From positions 17,157-81,156 of the forward strand of contig KV919098.1 of NCBI GenBank assembly GCA_002049455.2: a stretch of DNA of 64,000 nt, given 5' to 3'. The translations under genes and the position numbers were made by a program. This DNA is from Porphyra umbilicalis (lineage: Eukaryota > Rhodophyta > Bangiophyceae > Bangiales > Bangiaceae). This document shows positions 20,418 to 31,300 of the stretch, piece by piece; within the stretch, counting starts at the first letter, position 1; the number at the start of each line of letters is the position of its first letter. Under the pieces are notes generated by a model. That model was not told where the DNA came from. It searched no databases and saw only the letters and a program-made list of their open reading frames with translations.

Positions 20418-22765
20418 CGCCGTCGCCACCCCCACCGCCGACGAGGGCGGCGGCGCCGACGGCAGGCAGCCGCTGACCTTGCACGCGGCCGGGCGGCGCG
20501 GGGGCTTGGCCGCCGCCGCCACTGGCGCGCGCACCTTGGAGCCGGCGGGCAGGCTCGGCCGCCGCCCCGCGGGCGGCACCCCCCCCCCCCGACCCCCACC
20601 GCCGTGCCATTGCCCGGCGGCGGGAGCGGCGGCAGCTGTGCGGTCGCCGCCCGCTGCCCGTCGGCGGGGGCGTCGACGAGGTCCCGCAGCGGCTGCCGCC
20701 GCCGCCGAGGATCCTCCCGCGACCGCCGCCCGTCGGCCGCAGGCGCGGTGGGGCCGTCGGGCAACACGGACCAGCCGGTCGTGTCGTACCGCACGACCGC
20801 GGGGGGGGGGTGGGGCGCCGCGGGCGGCGGCCCCACGGGCGGGCGGCGGCCGCCGCAGCCGCCGCCGGCCCCGGCGCCGGCGCCCCCCCCCGGCGCGCCC
20901 CCCTCCCCGTCGGCCGACGTGTCGAGCGTCGGCAGCGACTGCACGCGGCGCCACGGGTGCGGCGGCGCACCATTGGCGCCGCCGACCGTCGCGAGCGGCC
21001 GCCCCCCTCCCCGTCAGCCCACACGACGGTGCGGGTGCGGCGGGCGGGGGTCGGCCGCTTGACGGCTCTGCCCGGCGGGCTCCGCGCCGCCCGCTTGGTC
21101 GGCGGCGGCGACGGGGGCGGGGACCCCGCCAGGGACAGGTGCGGCATCGTGTCCCCGCCGGGCGGCGGCGGTGGCGGCGGCGTGACGGGCGACGGGGAGG
21201 CGGGGGAGGGGGAGACGGGGGACGGCGGCAGCGGCAGCGGCAGCGGCAGGGACGCGGGGCCGTCGCGGCGGCGCGCGCGGCGCTGTCGGCGGGGGCGGGG
21301 GCGGCGGGGCTCGGGCGCGGGCGCGGGGGTGCCCGACTCGCCCCACGACGGGAAGGGGCGCACAAAGCTTGCCGCCGCCGCCGGCGGGGCGCCCGCATAG
21401 GGCGACCGCCGCCGCGGCCGCCGGTTGGCGAGCGTCGCTTCCGACGCGCGGCGGGCGGTGGCGCCACCGTGAAAGGGCCCGGTCGGGGCGTCCAAGCTCC
21501 CGCGCCGCCCCCCGCCCATCCACCCGCCGCCGCCGCCGTCGACGCTGTCGTCCGTGTCGGCCGTGTCGCCCTCCTCCTCGCTCGTGCCCCACACGTCGGC
21601 CGCGCCCGCGTCTGGGCCGAGCGACGCGGCGGCGGCGGGCGCCACGCCCGCCGACCGCCGCGCGACCGCCACCGCCGCCGCGTCGACGACCGCCACGGCC
21701 GGGAGGGGCGGCGCCCAGATGCCCGCCGCCGGCACCGCCACGGCGGCCGCTGGCGGGCCACCGACCGGCGGCCCCGCCGGCAGCTGGTGCAAAAAGTCAT
21801 TGCGCATCACCTGCAAGACGGCGGAGAGGGTGTCGTGCCGCAAATCCCGCTCCTCGGCGGCGGGCACCCGCTGCGCGAGCGCCGTCGTTGCGCGCCGCGA
21901 CGGCTCTGTGACGCGCAGGCGGCCGCCCATGCGGCACCGGTCGAGGGCGCCGTCAAAGGACGCTTCCCGGCGGCCGGCGGGCGGCCGCTCCCGCGCCACC
22001 GCCGGGGTCGGCCGCGGCACGGCCATGACCTCCTCGGTGGTGGTGAGGATTTCGTCGGGGCTCACCGCCCACTCGGGGCACCCGTAGCCGCCCCACCGGC
22101 CGACGACGCGGCCGTCGCGGGTGACGAGCGCCACGCGGGGGGCGCCGGGGGGGGCCCCGCCGGGGGGGGTACCCCCCGCGCCCGCCTTGTCGGCGGGCGC
22201 CGGGCTGCCCAGCGAACAGCCCGACGTGCAGTCCATGCCGGCGAGGAGGTGGTGGAACAGGCGGCGGCCGGCGCTCAGGCCGCCCCCCCCCCGCCGCCCC
22301 CGCCAGCCGCGTCCCTCCGACCGACGGCGCCACCACCGCCGGCGCTTCCCCTCCCCCCCCCCCCCTCCCCCGCGTGACACGACCCCGACGGGACCGCCGG
22401 CGGCGGCAACACCGTCTCCGCGTCGAGGGCGGCGAGGAGCGACCCGTCCGTGTCGCCCACGACCAACACCCGCCGCCGGAGCGTTGGGGTGGCGAGCAAC
22501 CCCGCCCGCCGCGCGTCATCGTCGGCGGCGGTTTGGGGGCCGGCGGCGAGCAACAGCAGCGCCGCGTCGGCGGTGCGGAGGCGGCGGGCGAGCGCCGGCA
22601 CCGCCGACCAGCGGGCGGGGAACGTTGGGGGGGCGGACGGGGGGCGGTCCGCCTCGGGAGAGCCCCTCGGCTCGGGCGGGGGGGGGGGGGCGGGGGGGTG
22701 TAGGCGCAGAGGATGACGAGGGAGCGCTCCAGGCGCGCCGCCCGGTACACGTCGAGCGCCGACAT
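20188..22765 (-). CDS. Unrecognised protein with conserved-looking N-terminal region (frame-broken)
   Basis: Family not recognised. The start ATG at 22765 gives MSALDVYRAARLERSLVILC. After a G-rich homopolymer tract (about 22,678-22,697) the frame continues SAVPALARRLRTADAALLLL and RRVLVVGDTDGSLLAALDAE. After C runs near 22,360-22,372 it continues AGRRLFHHLLAGMDCTSGCS, RVALVTRDGRVVGRWGGYGC, WAVSPDEILTTTEEVMAVP and LRHDTLSAVLQVMRNDFLHQ. The distal half is Pro/Ser-rich and low in complexity, with RYDTTGWSVLPDGPTAPAAD and a final SFGALVSGVAGIGNWFV before the stop. Further frame changes are needed at a C run near 21,002-21,009, the C run near 20,580 and in the 20,280-20,420 repeats. The beta-strand-like N-terminal segments look globular. 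The tail is probably disordered. All breaks coincide with simple sequence, so one gene of about 850 residues is likely. Confidence 0.5.
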
Positions 22766-24702
22766 GGTAGGGGTGGGGGTGGGGGTGGGGGGATCGGTGG
22801 ACGGGGGTTGGGACGGGGGGGATTGTAGGGGGTGGGAACAAGAGCAGGGATCCAACGAGGGGATGTGGGGGACGGCCGCCACCGCGCGGGTCGGCGGGGC
22901 CAGGTATGAGCGGCACAAAAGGGGCGGGTAAACAGTGCGGCGCACAGCGCGATGGGCGCGGCAACCGACCCACGGAGGCGCCGGTCACCACCGCGGTCGA
23001 CGCCCCCGCTGACAACCGCAAGCGTTTGCACCAACAGTGGCTACACAGAGGTATAGTACGGGCCCGTCGTCCGACACTGTGCGAAGGGGGGTCAGACGGA
23101 CACCACCGTCAACGTGTCTGCTCAGGCCACCGGCAAAGCGTCGTTGACGGCGCCGCGTCGGACGCGGCTCGCGCTGACCGCCACGGGGCGGGGGTGAAAG
23201 ACGCCACGAGGTCCTCAAGTGTGGCGTGCGTGCGTCGGAAGGAGCGGGGCCGTGGGACGCCCGGCCGTCCCGTGGACGACTACGTCGCCGCTGCTGCGCA
23301 TCGGGTGGTGGTCCAGCACGAGCGGGCGAGCGGGCGCCGCACACAGGCAAGGGGGCACACGGCCACCATATCAGGGCGTCGGGCGCGCGTTCCCGCCAAC
23401 CCACCACTGATGACGGGCGACCCGGTGCCGGACAGTCCCCCCTGGCGCAGCAGCAGCAGTCCACGCTCGCCGGTCAAGCCACATACGTGGGCGGTGCCGC
23501 CACGCAAGGCCCGCCCTTCACGCCGTTTCGACGGCGGGAGGGGCGCCACGCGGGTGTTGCTGGGGGCACCCCAAACTTCCCGCCACGGTCGGGCTCGCAC
23601 CGCGCCGGGGTGGTGCTGTGGCCGGCCCCGTGGGCGGCCGGTCCGCCCAGACAATCCCGCGAGCGGCGCGCGCACGCCGTTCTTGTGGCCCATCGGGGGG
23701 CACGCTGGCTCGGGTCCCGGTGCTCCACAGGGCGCCCACCCGCGCGGCCGCGGCCCGACGCTGGAGCGTGCTGGCCCGGCGCCGCGGAGCGGACCGCCAC
23801 GCGCGGGCCGCTGCCCACCAATGAGCGTGCGCACGCGGGCGCCGACCCCGGACGGTGAAGGTCCCTGACGCGCGGTCACCGTCCACGGTGGGGCAACACG
23901 CGGGTCCTTCGAACGGTGTGGTGTCAGGTGCGACCCACCAGGGCCAGTGGTAGACAGCCATCATCCCGCTCAGTTGTCCGACTGGGGGACCCGCCCCAGT
24001 GGCGGTGTACCCGGAACTCCCGACTCTGAGGCCCATGGTCGACAGGTGACGGTCCCGTGCAACCAGCTGCTCCGCCTTAATTCAACGCGGGGCCCCGCAC
24101 CGCGTGGTCCACGAAGGGAATGGGTGGCGGTGCCAGGCCGGTTGCCCCACGGGGCCGCCATCAGCGGGCGAAACGCCACCCAGGCTCGGCGACGGGACGC
24201 GCCCCGTAGTGGGTCGTCTCCCCACGTGCGCCGCGAGCCCCGTGCGGGACTGCAGCCAGAGCGCCTTTGCAGCTGGGTGCCAAAAGGGGAAAGCCAAACG
24301 CCGGTCCGGCACGAAACGTATCGTCGCCACACCGGTGGGGGTGTGGATCTCCGCCACGCCTCTCCACCCGCTTTGGGCGTGGAGCGCGGGAAAGACCACG
24401 CGGCCACCCGACAACGCGCCTTGGCCTCCGCCTCGCCTCGTGGTTGGCCAACCTGTCCCGTGCCGCCGTGTGGCGAGGTCGCATAGCACACACTGTCGGT
24501 GAAAAAGTGGCGGGAAAACGCGCAACTTCTTTGCCGGTGTGCACGCTGAGCGGCGATTTCAAGGGGAGCTGATGCAAAGCTGGACTCTGCTCACACAGGC
24601 AGCCGCATTTTCGCGACCGCTCCGTTGATTGGCGCTCTGGCGGCATGGCGTCGCCAGGTGTAACCACCAGCAGCTGCCTTCACCTCCATCGTGGTTTGAT
24701 AC
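22766..24702. other. Intergenic, nothing recognised
   Basis: A GGGGGT tract at 22,766-22,800 lies immediately upstream of the preceding gene. The remainder is moderately GC-rich with many short overlapping frames, none showing a domain, a signal peptide or usable splice sites. No terminal repeats or tandem arrays were found by eye. Confidence 0.4.
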
Positions 24703-24990
24703 TCAGGATGCCGCCCCTGTCGCCCCGTGCGGCGTCGCCGCTGTCTGTACCGCCCACGCCGACTGCGTGACCGACCCCGCCCGCAGCCAATGTCGCCCCG
24801 CCACACGGCGTGCCAGCGCGAGGACATGGGTTTGGCCGTCCGAGTAGAGGTTGACCCAGAGGGACAACTCCTCCATGGCGGCAAAGCAAGCGGCGAGCGT
24901 CGACCACCGCTCCTTGTCGAGGGTGTCGACCGACCGCCAGGAGAGAGACGGAAGCGCGGATGCGCTTGATGAACGGGGCAGACACGTAGT
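24703..24990 (-). pseudogene. Coding-like fragment without start codon
   Basis: A 95-codon frame between two stops reads like real protein: SWRSVDTLDKERWSTLAACF, AAMEELSLWVNLYSDGQTHV and LALARRVAGRHWLRAGSVTQ. Its Trp/Glu/Leu content is unlike the Ala/Arg noise of the other frames. There is no ATG at its beginning, so it is either an internal exon or a relic, perhaps of a retroelement. The family cannot be named from the sequence. Confidence 0.3.
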
Positions 24991-25842
24991 CTACAAAGGA
25001 GGGCGAAGAGCCGCCCGCCCAAGGGCCCATCTTTCTACGCGCGGGGCGCCTGGCTGACCGCCTCCACGGTTGCCAACCGAGGAACTCGGCTGTACTGGTG
25101 CGTACCCCCGCCGTAGTCGGCGTGCCGGACGAGCCGGCGTGCGGGGCCCCGAGCGGCGCGGCGGCGGCGGTGGCTCGACGTCCGCTACGCGGCGCATCCG
25201 TGGGTCCGCTGCGGGCGTGACGGGCAAAAGGGGGGGTGCCCCTGGGGGGGGGCGCACCCTGGCGCCAGAGCGGGCGGGGGAGCCGCCGCCCCGCGCGGCT
25301 GACCGCGTGGCTGACCGCGCGGGCGCCGGCGACGCAGTGGCGGCTCGGCGGGGGGGTGGGGGGGCTGGCGAGTCTCGCAGGGAGGGGCTTCCCGGAGAGT
25401 CTGGCGGGAGGGATGCGTTGTGCGGTTCAGGCAGTGGCGCTTTCGTCTGGTGTGGTTTGTGTGATTGCCTGTTTTGTCTGTTTGGTTTCTCCCGGGCGGT
25501 TTCCGCTCCCAGCCGTGGGGAGTGGCACGCTCCGAGGCTGTTTGTTGTGATCTGAACCGCCCGCGGCCAACGTTGCGAAGGGGTTGGCGGGGCCCATCCA
25601 CCCCCGAGGATGTTGCGCGCGACGAGGCCGGGGGTGCGGGAGTCCCCAAGGCCTAGAGTTGCCGTGGCCGTGGTCGCGGTGCTGGTGGCGTCGGCTGCTG
25701 TAATGTTGTCGCCACTGCCGTCTTTAACGTCGTGGAACAACATCACGCATCACGATTTTCTCCCCGCACGGTGGGCATAAGTGAAAGAAAAAAACAGAGC
25801 CAGAGAGCAAAACACGCGCTCTATTACATCGCCGCTCGGTGC
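24991..25842. other. Intergenic, low-complexity; possible 3' region of the downstream-coordinate gene
   Basis: Lies 3' of the minus-strand LPMO-like gene. A minus-strand frame starts at an ATG near 25743 (MLFHDVKDGSGDNITAADAT) but soon passes into Pro/Ala/Arg low complexity, so it is not called as a gene. 25,220-25,380 has G runs. Confidence 0.35.
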
Positions 25843-26764
25843 TCACGTGAGCACCTGCCACCGCTTGAGCGGTGGCGGCCGCTTGCCATTCTCAAACTCT
25901 TGCGGCTTGCGCATGGCTGGCTGGGGGTTCCAACACGGCTCCCTCCGGCAATTCCACGGGTTGGTGACCGAGCTCATGCACCTCCCGCCGCGGTTGTCCA
26001 CAAACTCTGGCTGGTAGCTGTCTTGGACCGGGTCGCCGCCTTGGATCCGTATTTCCGCGCAGCTCCAATAGGTACCCAGTCCGTAGCCACCAAACCAGGC
26101 AAAGCCGAGCACGTAGTCACCATCGGGAAAGACGGGGGGAATCTTGACCCACTGCTGGTACCGGCGACCGAGGTTGTCGTTGCCGCACTCTGACTGGCTG
26201 CGGTTGGGGCATGGCACCTCACCATGCTCCCAGCACGACCAGCGGAAGGCGTTTCGGTGATGGACGTTGTGGTTGTACCGGTGCTTTGTCGGAACCAAGG
26301 TCAGCCTCATGAAGCCGTCTGCTCGTGGGCCATGCAGAGCGCGAGGGTACGAGGCAGCGAAGCGAGTTGGTCAGCACATGCCTCCCTCAACACCCGCCAA
26401 GAGACGTGCTGTGGGGATTCCCGACGGGATGGACGCGGAGGGAAACCAAAGATGTCAAGCAAAGCGTAGTAGGTAGCAACGTACTCTTGTGCCTGTTCCT
26501 GAAGTAGATGACCTTCATGACCGATCCCCGCCCGTGGGTCTCGATCTTGTAGTTCGGGCGCTTGAATTCACGAGAACACGGGCCGTGGCAATCCTTGATG
26601 TAGGGCGGCTTGCCTCCCAGGCGGCAACTTTCGTCAAATTCCCGGGTCAACGGGCTGACCAACGACGAGTGGCCCGACGTGCCCATCACGTCGCCGAGGC
26701 AGCCAGCAGCGAGCAGCAGCAGCATCACCACCCACCGCATGTGGCGCCCGCAGTCGGCCGCCAT
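25843..26764 (-). CDS. Secreted LPMO-like (copper-site) protein, two exons
   Basis: Exon 1 is 26764-26485, with a phase-1 GT-AG intron 26484-26319 (donor GTACGT) and exon 2 26318-25843, giving 251 residues. Residues 9-24 (MRWVVMLLLLAAGCLG) are a signal peptide; a start at the second ATG (26740) would be equally good. The mature start includes GHSSLVSPLTREFDESC with His32, resembling the N-terminal His that begins lytic polysaccharide monooxygenases. The splice junction restores KNGFMRLTLVP, followed by HNVHHRNAFRWSCWE (candidate second copper His) and a C-terminal strand pair FPDGDYVLGFAWFGGY...GLGTYWSCAEIRIQGG. The latter matches the 'YxSCADIxI' edge strand of LPMO-like secreted proteins. 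At least six Cys suggest disulfides. A role in oxidative polysaccharide or wall modification is inferred. The extra seven residues between the hydrophobic core and His32 are atypical for an LPMO. Confidence 0.6.
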
Positions 26765-27669
26765 GTCGCCGCCGCGTCGGGGAGTGCCCTTTGTCGGGTG
26801 GCCACGCTGGTGAGCCCGGCCGTCGGACCGCCAAAAGAAGAGATAGAGGGGTGTGGAAGAGAGCGTGGCCAAGTGCGCGGGACCCAACACGCGGCGACAG
26901 GGAAAGACCAAGACATTGGCGTGCCCCGCGAGCCCCGTCAGGTGAGTGTTGCCCTGTGGCAGCGGGCGGCGCTTGCGAGGGCAAAGCGAGAGCGGTTTGA
27001 AGCGGCACTGTCTGTGCTCAAGCGTGCTGGGAGCACCGCCTGAGCGCCGCCTGCGGCGCCTGGGACAGCGGTCGTTCTGGGCGCGTCGTGCGTGTCCAAT
27101 GTACCGGGGCGTTAAGGGACCAAACGTAGGACACCGCGGACGGGTGGGCCCCGCGCGGCGGATGGGGATCACAATACCACTGCTTGCGCTGCGGTGCGTA
27201 GGATGAGAGCACCACGGATTGGGTATGTACTGTATGTTGAGAGGCCGGAAAGCGGGCCTGACAAAACCACACGATCAGCTGTCGACTGGGGATCAGGGGA
27301 CCGACTACCAACCCCGCAGCAGCGCGGGCTGGCTCATCCGGCACGCTGGGGCGCACGACGTTGAGCAGGCCACGCAGAAGACATCCAGCTGGATGCCTGC
27401 AGGCAGACGATCGGCGAGCAGATTACAAGAAAGAAGGTATTTAATGTGCAAAATGTTTTCTGTGGATATGTAGTTGATTGATCCTGATGCGTTCGTGCTC
27501 CTTGCTGTCCAGACCGACTGCCAAGCACCAGTTCCACGCCGCTCGTGTCAGTGCGTGCCGCCGACTAGACTACTTCCCAACATCCCGTCCACGCCCCCCA
27601 CTATCCCCCTCACCTCATCATCTCGGCTGTTGTGCGTACTTTCCCTGCCTTTCCTCACCTGCCGTCACC
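26765..27669. other. Divergent intergenic region, nothing recognised
   Basis: Spacer between divergently transcribed genes (LPMO-like to the left on minus, PPPDE to the right on plus), so both promoters should lie here. 27,420-27,660 is less GC-rich with pyrimidine-rich stretches (CCCCCTCACCTCATCATCTC) leading to the CACCATGG start context of the right-hand gene. No TATA box is obvious. Confidence 0.4.
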
Positions 27670-28995
27670 ATGGCCTCCCACCCCGTCGTCCTCCACGTTT
27701 ACGACCTATCTGGCGGCATGGCCGCCCAGTTTGCGCCCGCCCTCGGCATCCCCATTGACGGCATTTGGCACACGGGCGTCGTCGTGCACGGCACCGAGTT
27801 TTACTATGGCGGCGGCATTTGCGCCGACCCGCCCGGTCGCACGCCCTACGGCACGCCCGTGTCGACCCACTCCGTCGGCACGACGGGCGTCTCCCGCGAC
27901 GCCTTCACCGCCCACCTGCGGGGGGTGCTCGGGCCGGCCTTCACGGCCGCCACGTACCACCTGCTCGACCACAATTGCAACCACTTTTCCGCCGCCGCCG
28001 TCGCGCACCTGTGCGGCCCCGACGCGCGCATCCCGGCCTACATTTCCGACTTGCCGGCGGTGGCGCTGGCGAGCCCCCTCGGCGCCCTCCTCCGCCAATC
28101 CCTCGACGGCATGCAGGCGCAGATTCGGGACGCGTCGGCGGGGCACGAGTTGGCGGGTGTGGCGGGCGGGGGGCCCCGCGGGCGGCGCCCGCCGCCGCCG
28201 CCGCCCCCTGAGGAGACGGCGCTCGCGCGCGCGGTGCGGACGCCGGTCGTGGCAGCCGTCGGGGCCACCCCCAAAATCGTCGCCGCGCTCGCCGCCGCGG
28301 ACCCCGCCTTTGGCGCCCCCCCCGCTGACGGGCGGCCGCCCGTGGCGGACCTCCTCGCCTCCCTCGCCCGGGCGCCGTCGTTTGCGGCGCTCGACTTGCT
28401 GCGGTTGGCGGCCGCCGAGGCGGGGCCGCGGTCCGCCGCCGTGGCGGCCGCCCTCCCGTCGCTCCTCGCGGCCTACGCGGTGCCGGCGGGGGCGTCCCCG
28501 CTGGCGGCCACCAGCGCCGCCGCCGCGGCGGCGGGGTGGATGATGACCCTCCGCGCGGCCGTCAACCTCCTCGCGCTGGAGGCGACGGCGCGGCCGCTGC
28601 TCGCAGCCGCCGCGCCCGCCGGCGGGACGGTCGCTGCGCAGATGGCGGCGGCGCTCGCGCCCGCCGTGGGGGGGCCGACCGCGGGCGTGCGCGTCGCGGG
28701 CGCGCTGCTGTGTCGGGCGCTCGCGCGCGCCGCCGTGCACGGGTGGGGCGGCGGCGAGGACGGGGCGACGGCGGTGGTGGACGCGGCGGCGGGTCGGCTG
28801 GGTGGCGCCGGCGGCCCGCCCGCGCCCGCCGAGGAGGCGGAGCACCTGCTGACGGCCGTTGGGGTGGCGGTCGGCGGGTGGCCGGCGCTGGGCGGGCTCG
28901 TCGCGGCGATGGGCGTTGACCTTGGGCGGTATGGCCAAGGCGGGGTGGCGGCGGAGCTGCGGCGGCTCCTCGAGGCGGTCAATGGAGCGGGGTAG
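27670..28995 (+). CDS. PPPDE (DeSI-type) peptidase fused to a PUL domain
   Basis: A single intact exon of 441 residues starts at CACCATGG. Residues 5-150 form a PPPDE cysteine-peptidase domain. VVLHVYDLSGG starts the fold, the catalytic His is H34 in DGIWHTGVVV, EFYYGGGI follows, and the catalytic Cys is C103 in LLDHNCNHFS. The members of this family that are characterised remove SUMO or ubiquitin (DeSI-1/PPPDE2). Residues about 160-210 are a Pro/Gly linker. Residues about 225-441 are Ala/Leu-rich helices with ALDLLRLAAAEAG and TLRAAVNLLALEATARPLL, ending EHLLTAVGVAVGG, consistent with a PUL (armadillo-like) domain of the type that binds Cdc48/p97 in PLAA/Ufd3. PPPDE-PUL fusions are known in plants and algae. 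The gene is the cleanest in the window, with no frame break. Cytosolic or nuclear location is likely, since no targeting signal is seen. Confidence 0.9.
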   Translation: MASHPVVLHVYDLSGGMAAQFAPALGIPIDGIWHTGVVVHGTEFYYGGGICADPPGRTPYGTPVSTHSVGTTGVSRDAFTAHLRGVLGPAFTAATYHLLDHNCNHFSAAAVAHLCGPDARIPAYISDLPAVALASPLGALLRQSLDGMQAQIRDASAGHELAGVAGGGPRGRRPPPPPPPEETALARAVRTPVVAAVGATPKIVAALAAADPAFGAPPADGRPPVADLLASLARAPSFAALDLLRLAAAEAGPRSAAVAAALPSLLAAYAVPAGASPLAATSAAAAAAGWMMTLRAAVNLLALEATARPLLAAAAPAGGTVAAQMAAALAPAVGGPTAGVRVAGALLCRALARAAVHGWGGGEDGATAVVDAAAGRLGGAGGPPAPAEEAEHLLTAVGVAVGGWPALGGLVAAMGVDLGRYGQGGVAAELRRLLEAVNGAG

Positions 28996-29417
28996 CGGGG
29001 GGGGGGAAGGTGGACACCAGTGGAGTTGGACGGCAGGTGCGGAGGTGTGGGAAGGTGGTCGGCAGGCTGGGTGGGGCGGTCGGGTGGTCGGCAGGCTGAG
29101 TGGGGCGGTCGGGTGTTGCTTGCGGGCGGGCGCAGGCACGCACGGCACAGCCGCGGCGCGTGGCAGAGCGGGCGGCCGACCGGTCGCCCACGGCCCTGGG
29201 ACGGCGGCGGGGCAGCGGGCGGGCGAGTCAAGAAGGACACATTTTTGGGTGGCGCCCGGACCGCGCGAGCCGCCCCCCGGCTGCCGCCGCGGACGACCCA
29301 GCGGCCAGCCGCCGCCTCGGGCCACGCGCCCCCCCCCCCGACCGACGGGCGCGCGCCCCCCCCTGCTGTGGCGGGTATCGTCCTGCCCCACTGGGCGGGC
29401 GACGCCGCCCGCCGAGG
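28996..29417. other. Convergent intergenic region
   Basis: Lies between the stop codons of the PPPDE-PUL gene (+) and the CBM48 gene (-). Contains a short tandem GGTGGTCGGCAGGCTG-type repeat at about 29,050-29,105 (two to three copies). No polyadenylation consensus is clear. Confidence 0.5.
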
Positions 29418-31300
29418 TCACCGGTCGGCGCCCCCCCCCCCCTGGCTCTGGCGGCGCGCGGGCTCCCCACCCCCCCCCTCTCCTCCTCCCTCCCCGCCTC
29501 CCCGCCCCGCCCGCGCCGCCTTGGCCGCCCGTGCCCGCGCCCGCTCCGCCCGCCGCCGACACCCGTCTGCGTTGCGCGCGCACAGGGCGCCGTTGGCCCC
29601 CCCCCCCCCCGCCGCCCCATACAACCCCCCCGCCTGCGCGTACAGGGTCGTCGCCTCCCCCCACCGACCCGCGCGCTCGACCGTCACCGCCAAGTGGTGG
29701 ACGATATCCGCTTCCGCCACGCCCCCGCCGGCCACCGCCGCCGCGGCGGCGGCGGAGCGCAGCGCCGCCTCGGCGGCGCCGACGCTGCGGTCGCTGTCGC
29801 CGCCGCCACCGCCGCCGCCGTCGCCGCCCGAGCGGCTCGCCGCGCGCGCGAGGAGCACGTACGCCGACGCGGCGTGCGCGGCGTGGGCGGGCCCGAGCGC
29901 CGACCACGCGGCGGCGGCGCGGGCGGCGAGCGCCGCGGCCGCGACGGGGTCGGCGAGCGCCGTGAGCGCGTGGGTGGCCATCGACGCGTACGCGGCGGCG
30001 GCGGCGGGGGTGGGCGCCGCCGCGAGGGGGGGGGGGGGGGGAGGGGCGCCGTGGGGGGGGGGCCAATGAGGATGGCGCCGGGGGGGGGGGGGGGGGGGGC
30101 GCCCGTGCAGCATTGGCGCGCTGACGACCAGGGCGCCCCCGGGGGCGTCTGCCGCGCCCGCCCGGCCGGGCGCGGGCACGGCCGCGGCGGCGGCGGCGCC
30201 GTCGGCCTTGGCGCCGCCGCCGCTGCCGCCGCTGCCGCCGCCGCCGCCGCTGAGCGCCGCCGCCACCGCCGCCGAGGTGCCACTCCAGCGGGGGAGGGAG
30301 CGCCGCGCGCGGGTGTCCCGCCCCCCTGCCGCGCCGTCGGGCGCGCCCAAGGCGGTCAGCTGGGGTGGGACGCCGCCGCCCCCCCGGCGGGGGAGTGAAA
30401 AGCGGCGCACCCCCGCGCGCGTGCGGGACGCGGCGGCGGCGGCGGCGGGGGGGGGGCCCAGCACGGCGTCGTCGGGCACCCCGACGTCGGGGAGGGAGCC
30501 CGCCGAGGAGGCGGTGCGGCCGCCGCGCCGCCGCCGTGCCGACGGGGGCGGCGTCGCGTCTGGCGGCGACGGGCGGGCGGGGAAGGACGCCGACTCGGCG
30601 GGGAGGGGGAGGGCCACCGTGGGGGGGGGGCGGGGGGGGGGGGACGGCGGGCGCCCCGCGCGGGCGGGCGACGGCGGCGGCTCTGCCGCCGCCGCCGCCC
30701 GTGGGGGCGGGGGCGTCGCCCCTGGGGTGGCGGGCGCCGCGGCCGCCGCGGCGGCGACGGTCAGCTCGTGGGCGCACACGCCCGCAGCGTCGGGGGTGGC
30801 GGCGCCCCCCCCCCCTCGTCGTCGGTCGCCCACCGCCCATCGACAAAAAACTTGTACCGGTGCGTGCCCGGCGGCACGCCCGGCACGGCGCCGACGGCGG
30901 GTCCCCCGCCGGCGGGCCGCACGAGGCGGTGGTGGAGGCCCCCATCCCACGAGCCCGCCACCGACACATTGTCGCCGGGCCCCGTGTAGCAAAAGGTCGT
31001 GCCGCCACCGTCGCCGCCATCGACGGGGGGGGTGGTCGTCGACCGCGTCGGCGGGGCACCCGCCGGCTCCGCGGCGACGCGGGGCGGCGGCGGCAGCGAC
31101 GACGCGGTCGCCGCCCGCGGCCGCGACGGCGCCGACCGCGCGGGCGTCGTTGGCGCCGACGCGGGCGCCGGTGGCGGTGCCGCCGCCGGCTGGCAGCCGC
31201 CCGCGGGCGCAGAGGACGGGCGCGACCAGAGGCGCCGCAGGCCCGCCCAGTGGGATCGGTGGGCGCGGCGGCCGCCCGCCGCGCCGGCGGCCGACGACAT
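29418..31300 (-). CDS. CBM48/AMPK-beta-type glycogen-binding protein with Ala-rich helical C-terminus
   Basis: The start ATG at 31300 gives MSSAAGAAGGRRAHRSHWAG, a basic, hydroxylated N-terminus that could be a transit peptide. About 627 residues. Residues about 101-180 are a starch/glycogen-binding module of the AMPK-beta type: TTFCYTGPGDNVSVAGSWDG, then PGTHRYKFFVDGRWATDDE. The Trp and Lys carbohydrate-contact positions are present. An indel in the C11 run at 30805-30815 is needed to continue into TPDAAGVCAHELTVAAAAA, which closes the fold. The middle is a Ser/Pro/Arg-rich linker (FSLPRRGG, RRSLPRWSG). The C-terminus is two to three Ala-rich helix pairs (AAWSALGPAHAAHAASAYVL, VHHLAVTVERAGRWGEATTL), TPR-like in pattern. 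The AMPK-beta ASC domain that binds alpha/gamma subunits is not recognisable, so a kinase-complex role is doubtful. A floridean-starch-binding scaffold is an alternative inference. Confidence 0.7.
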
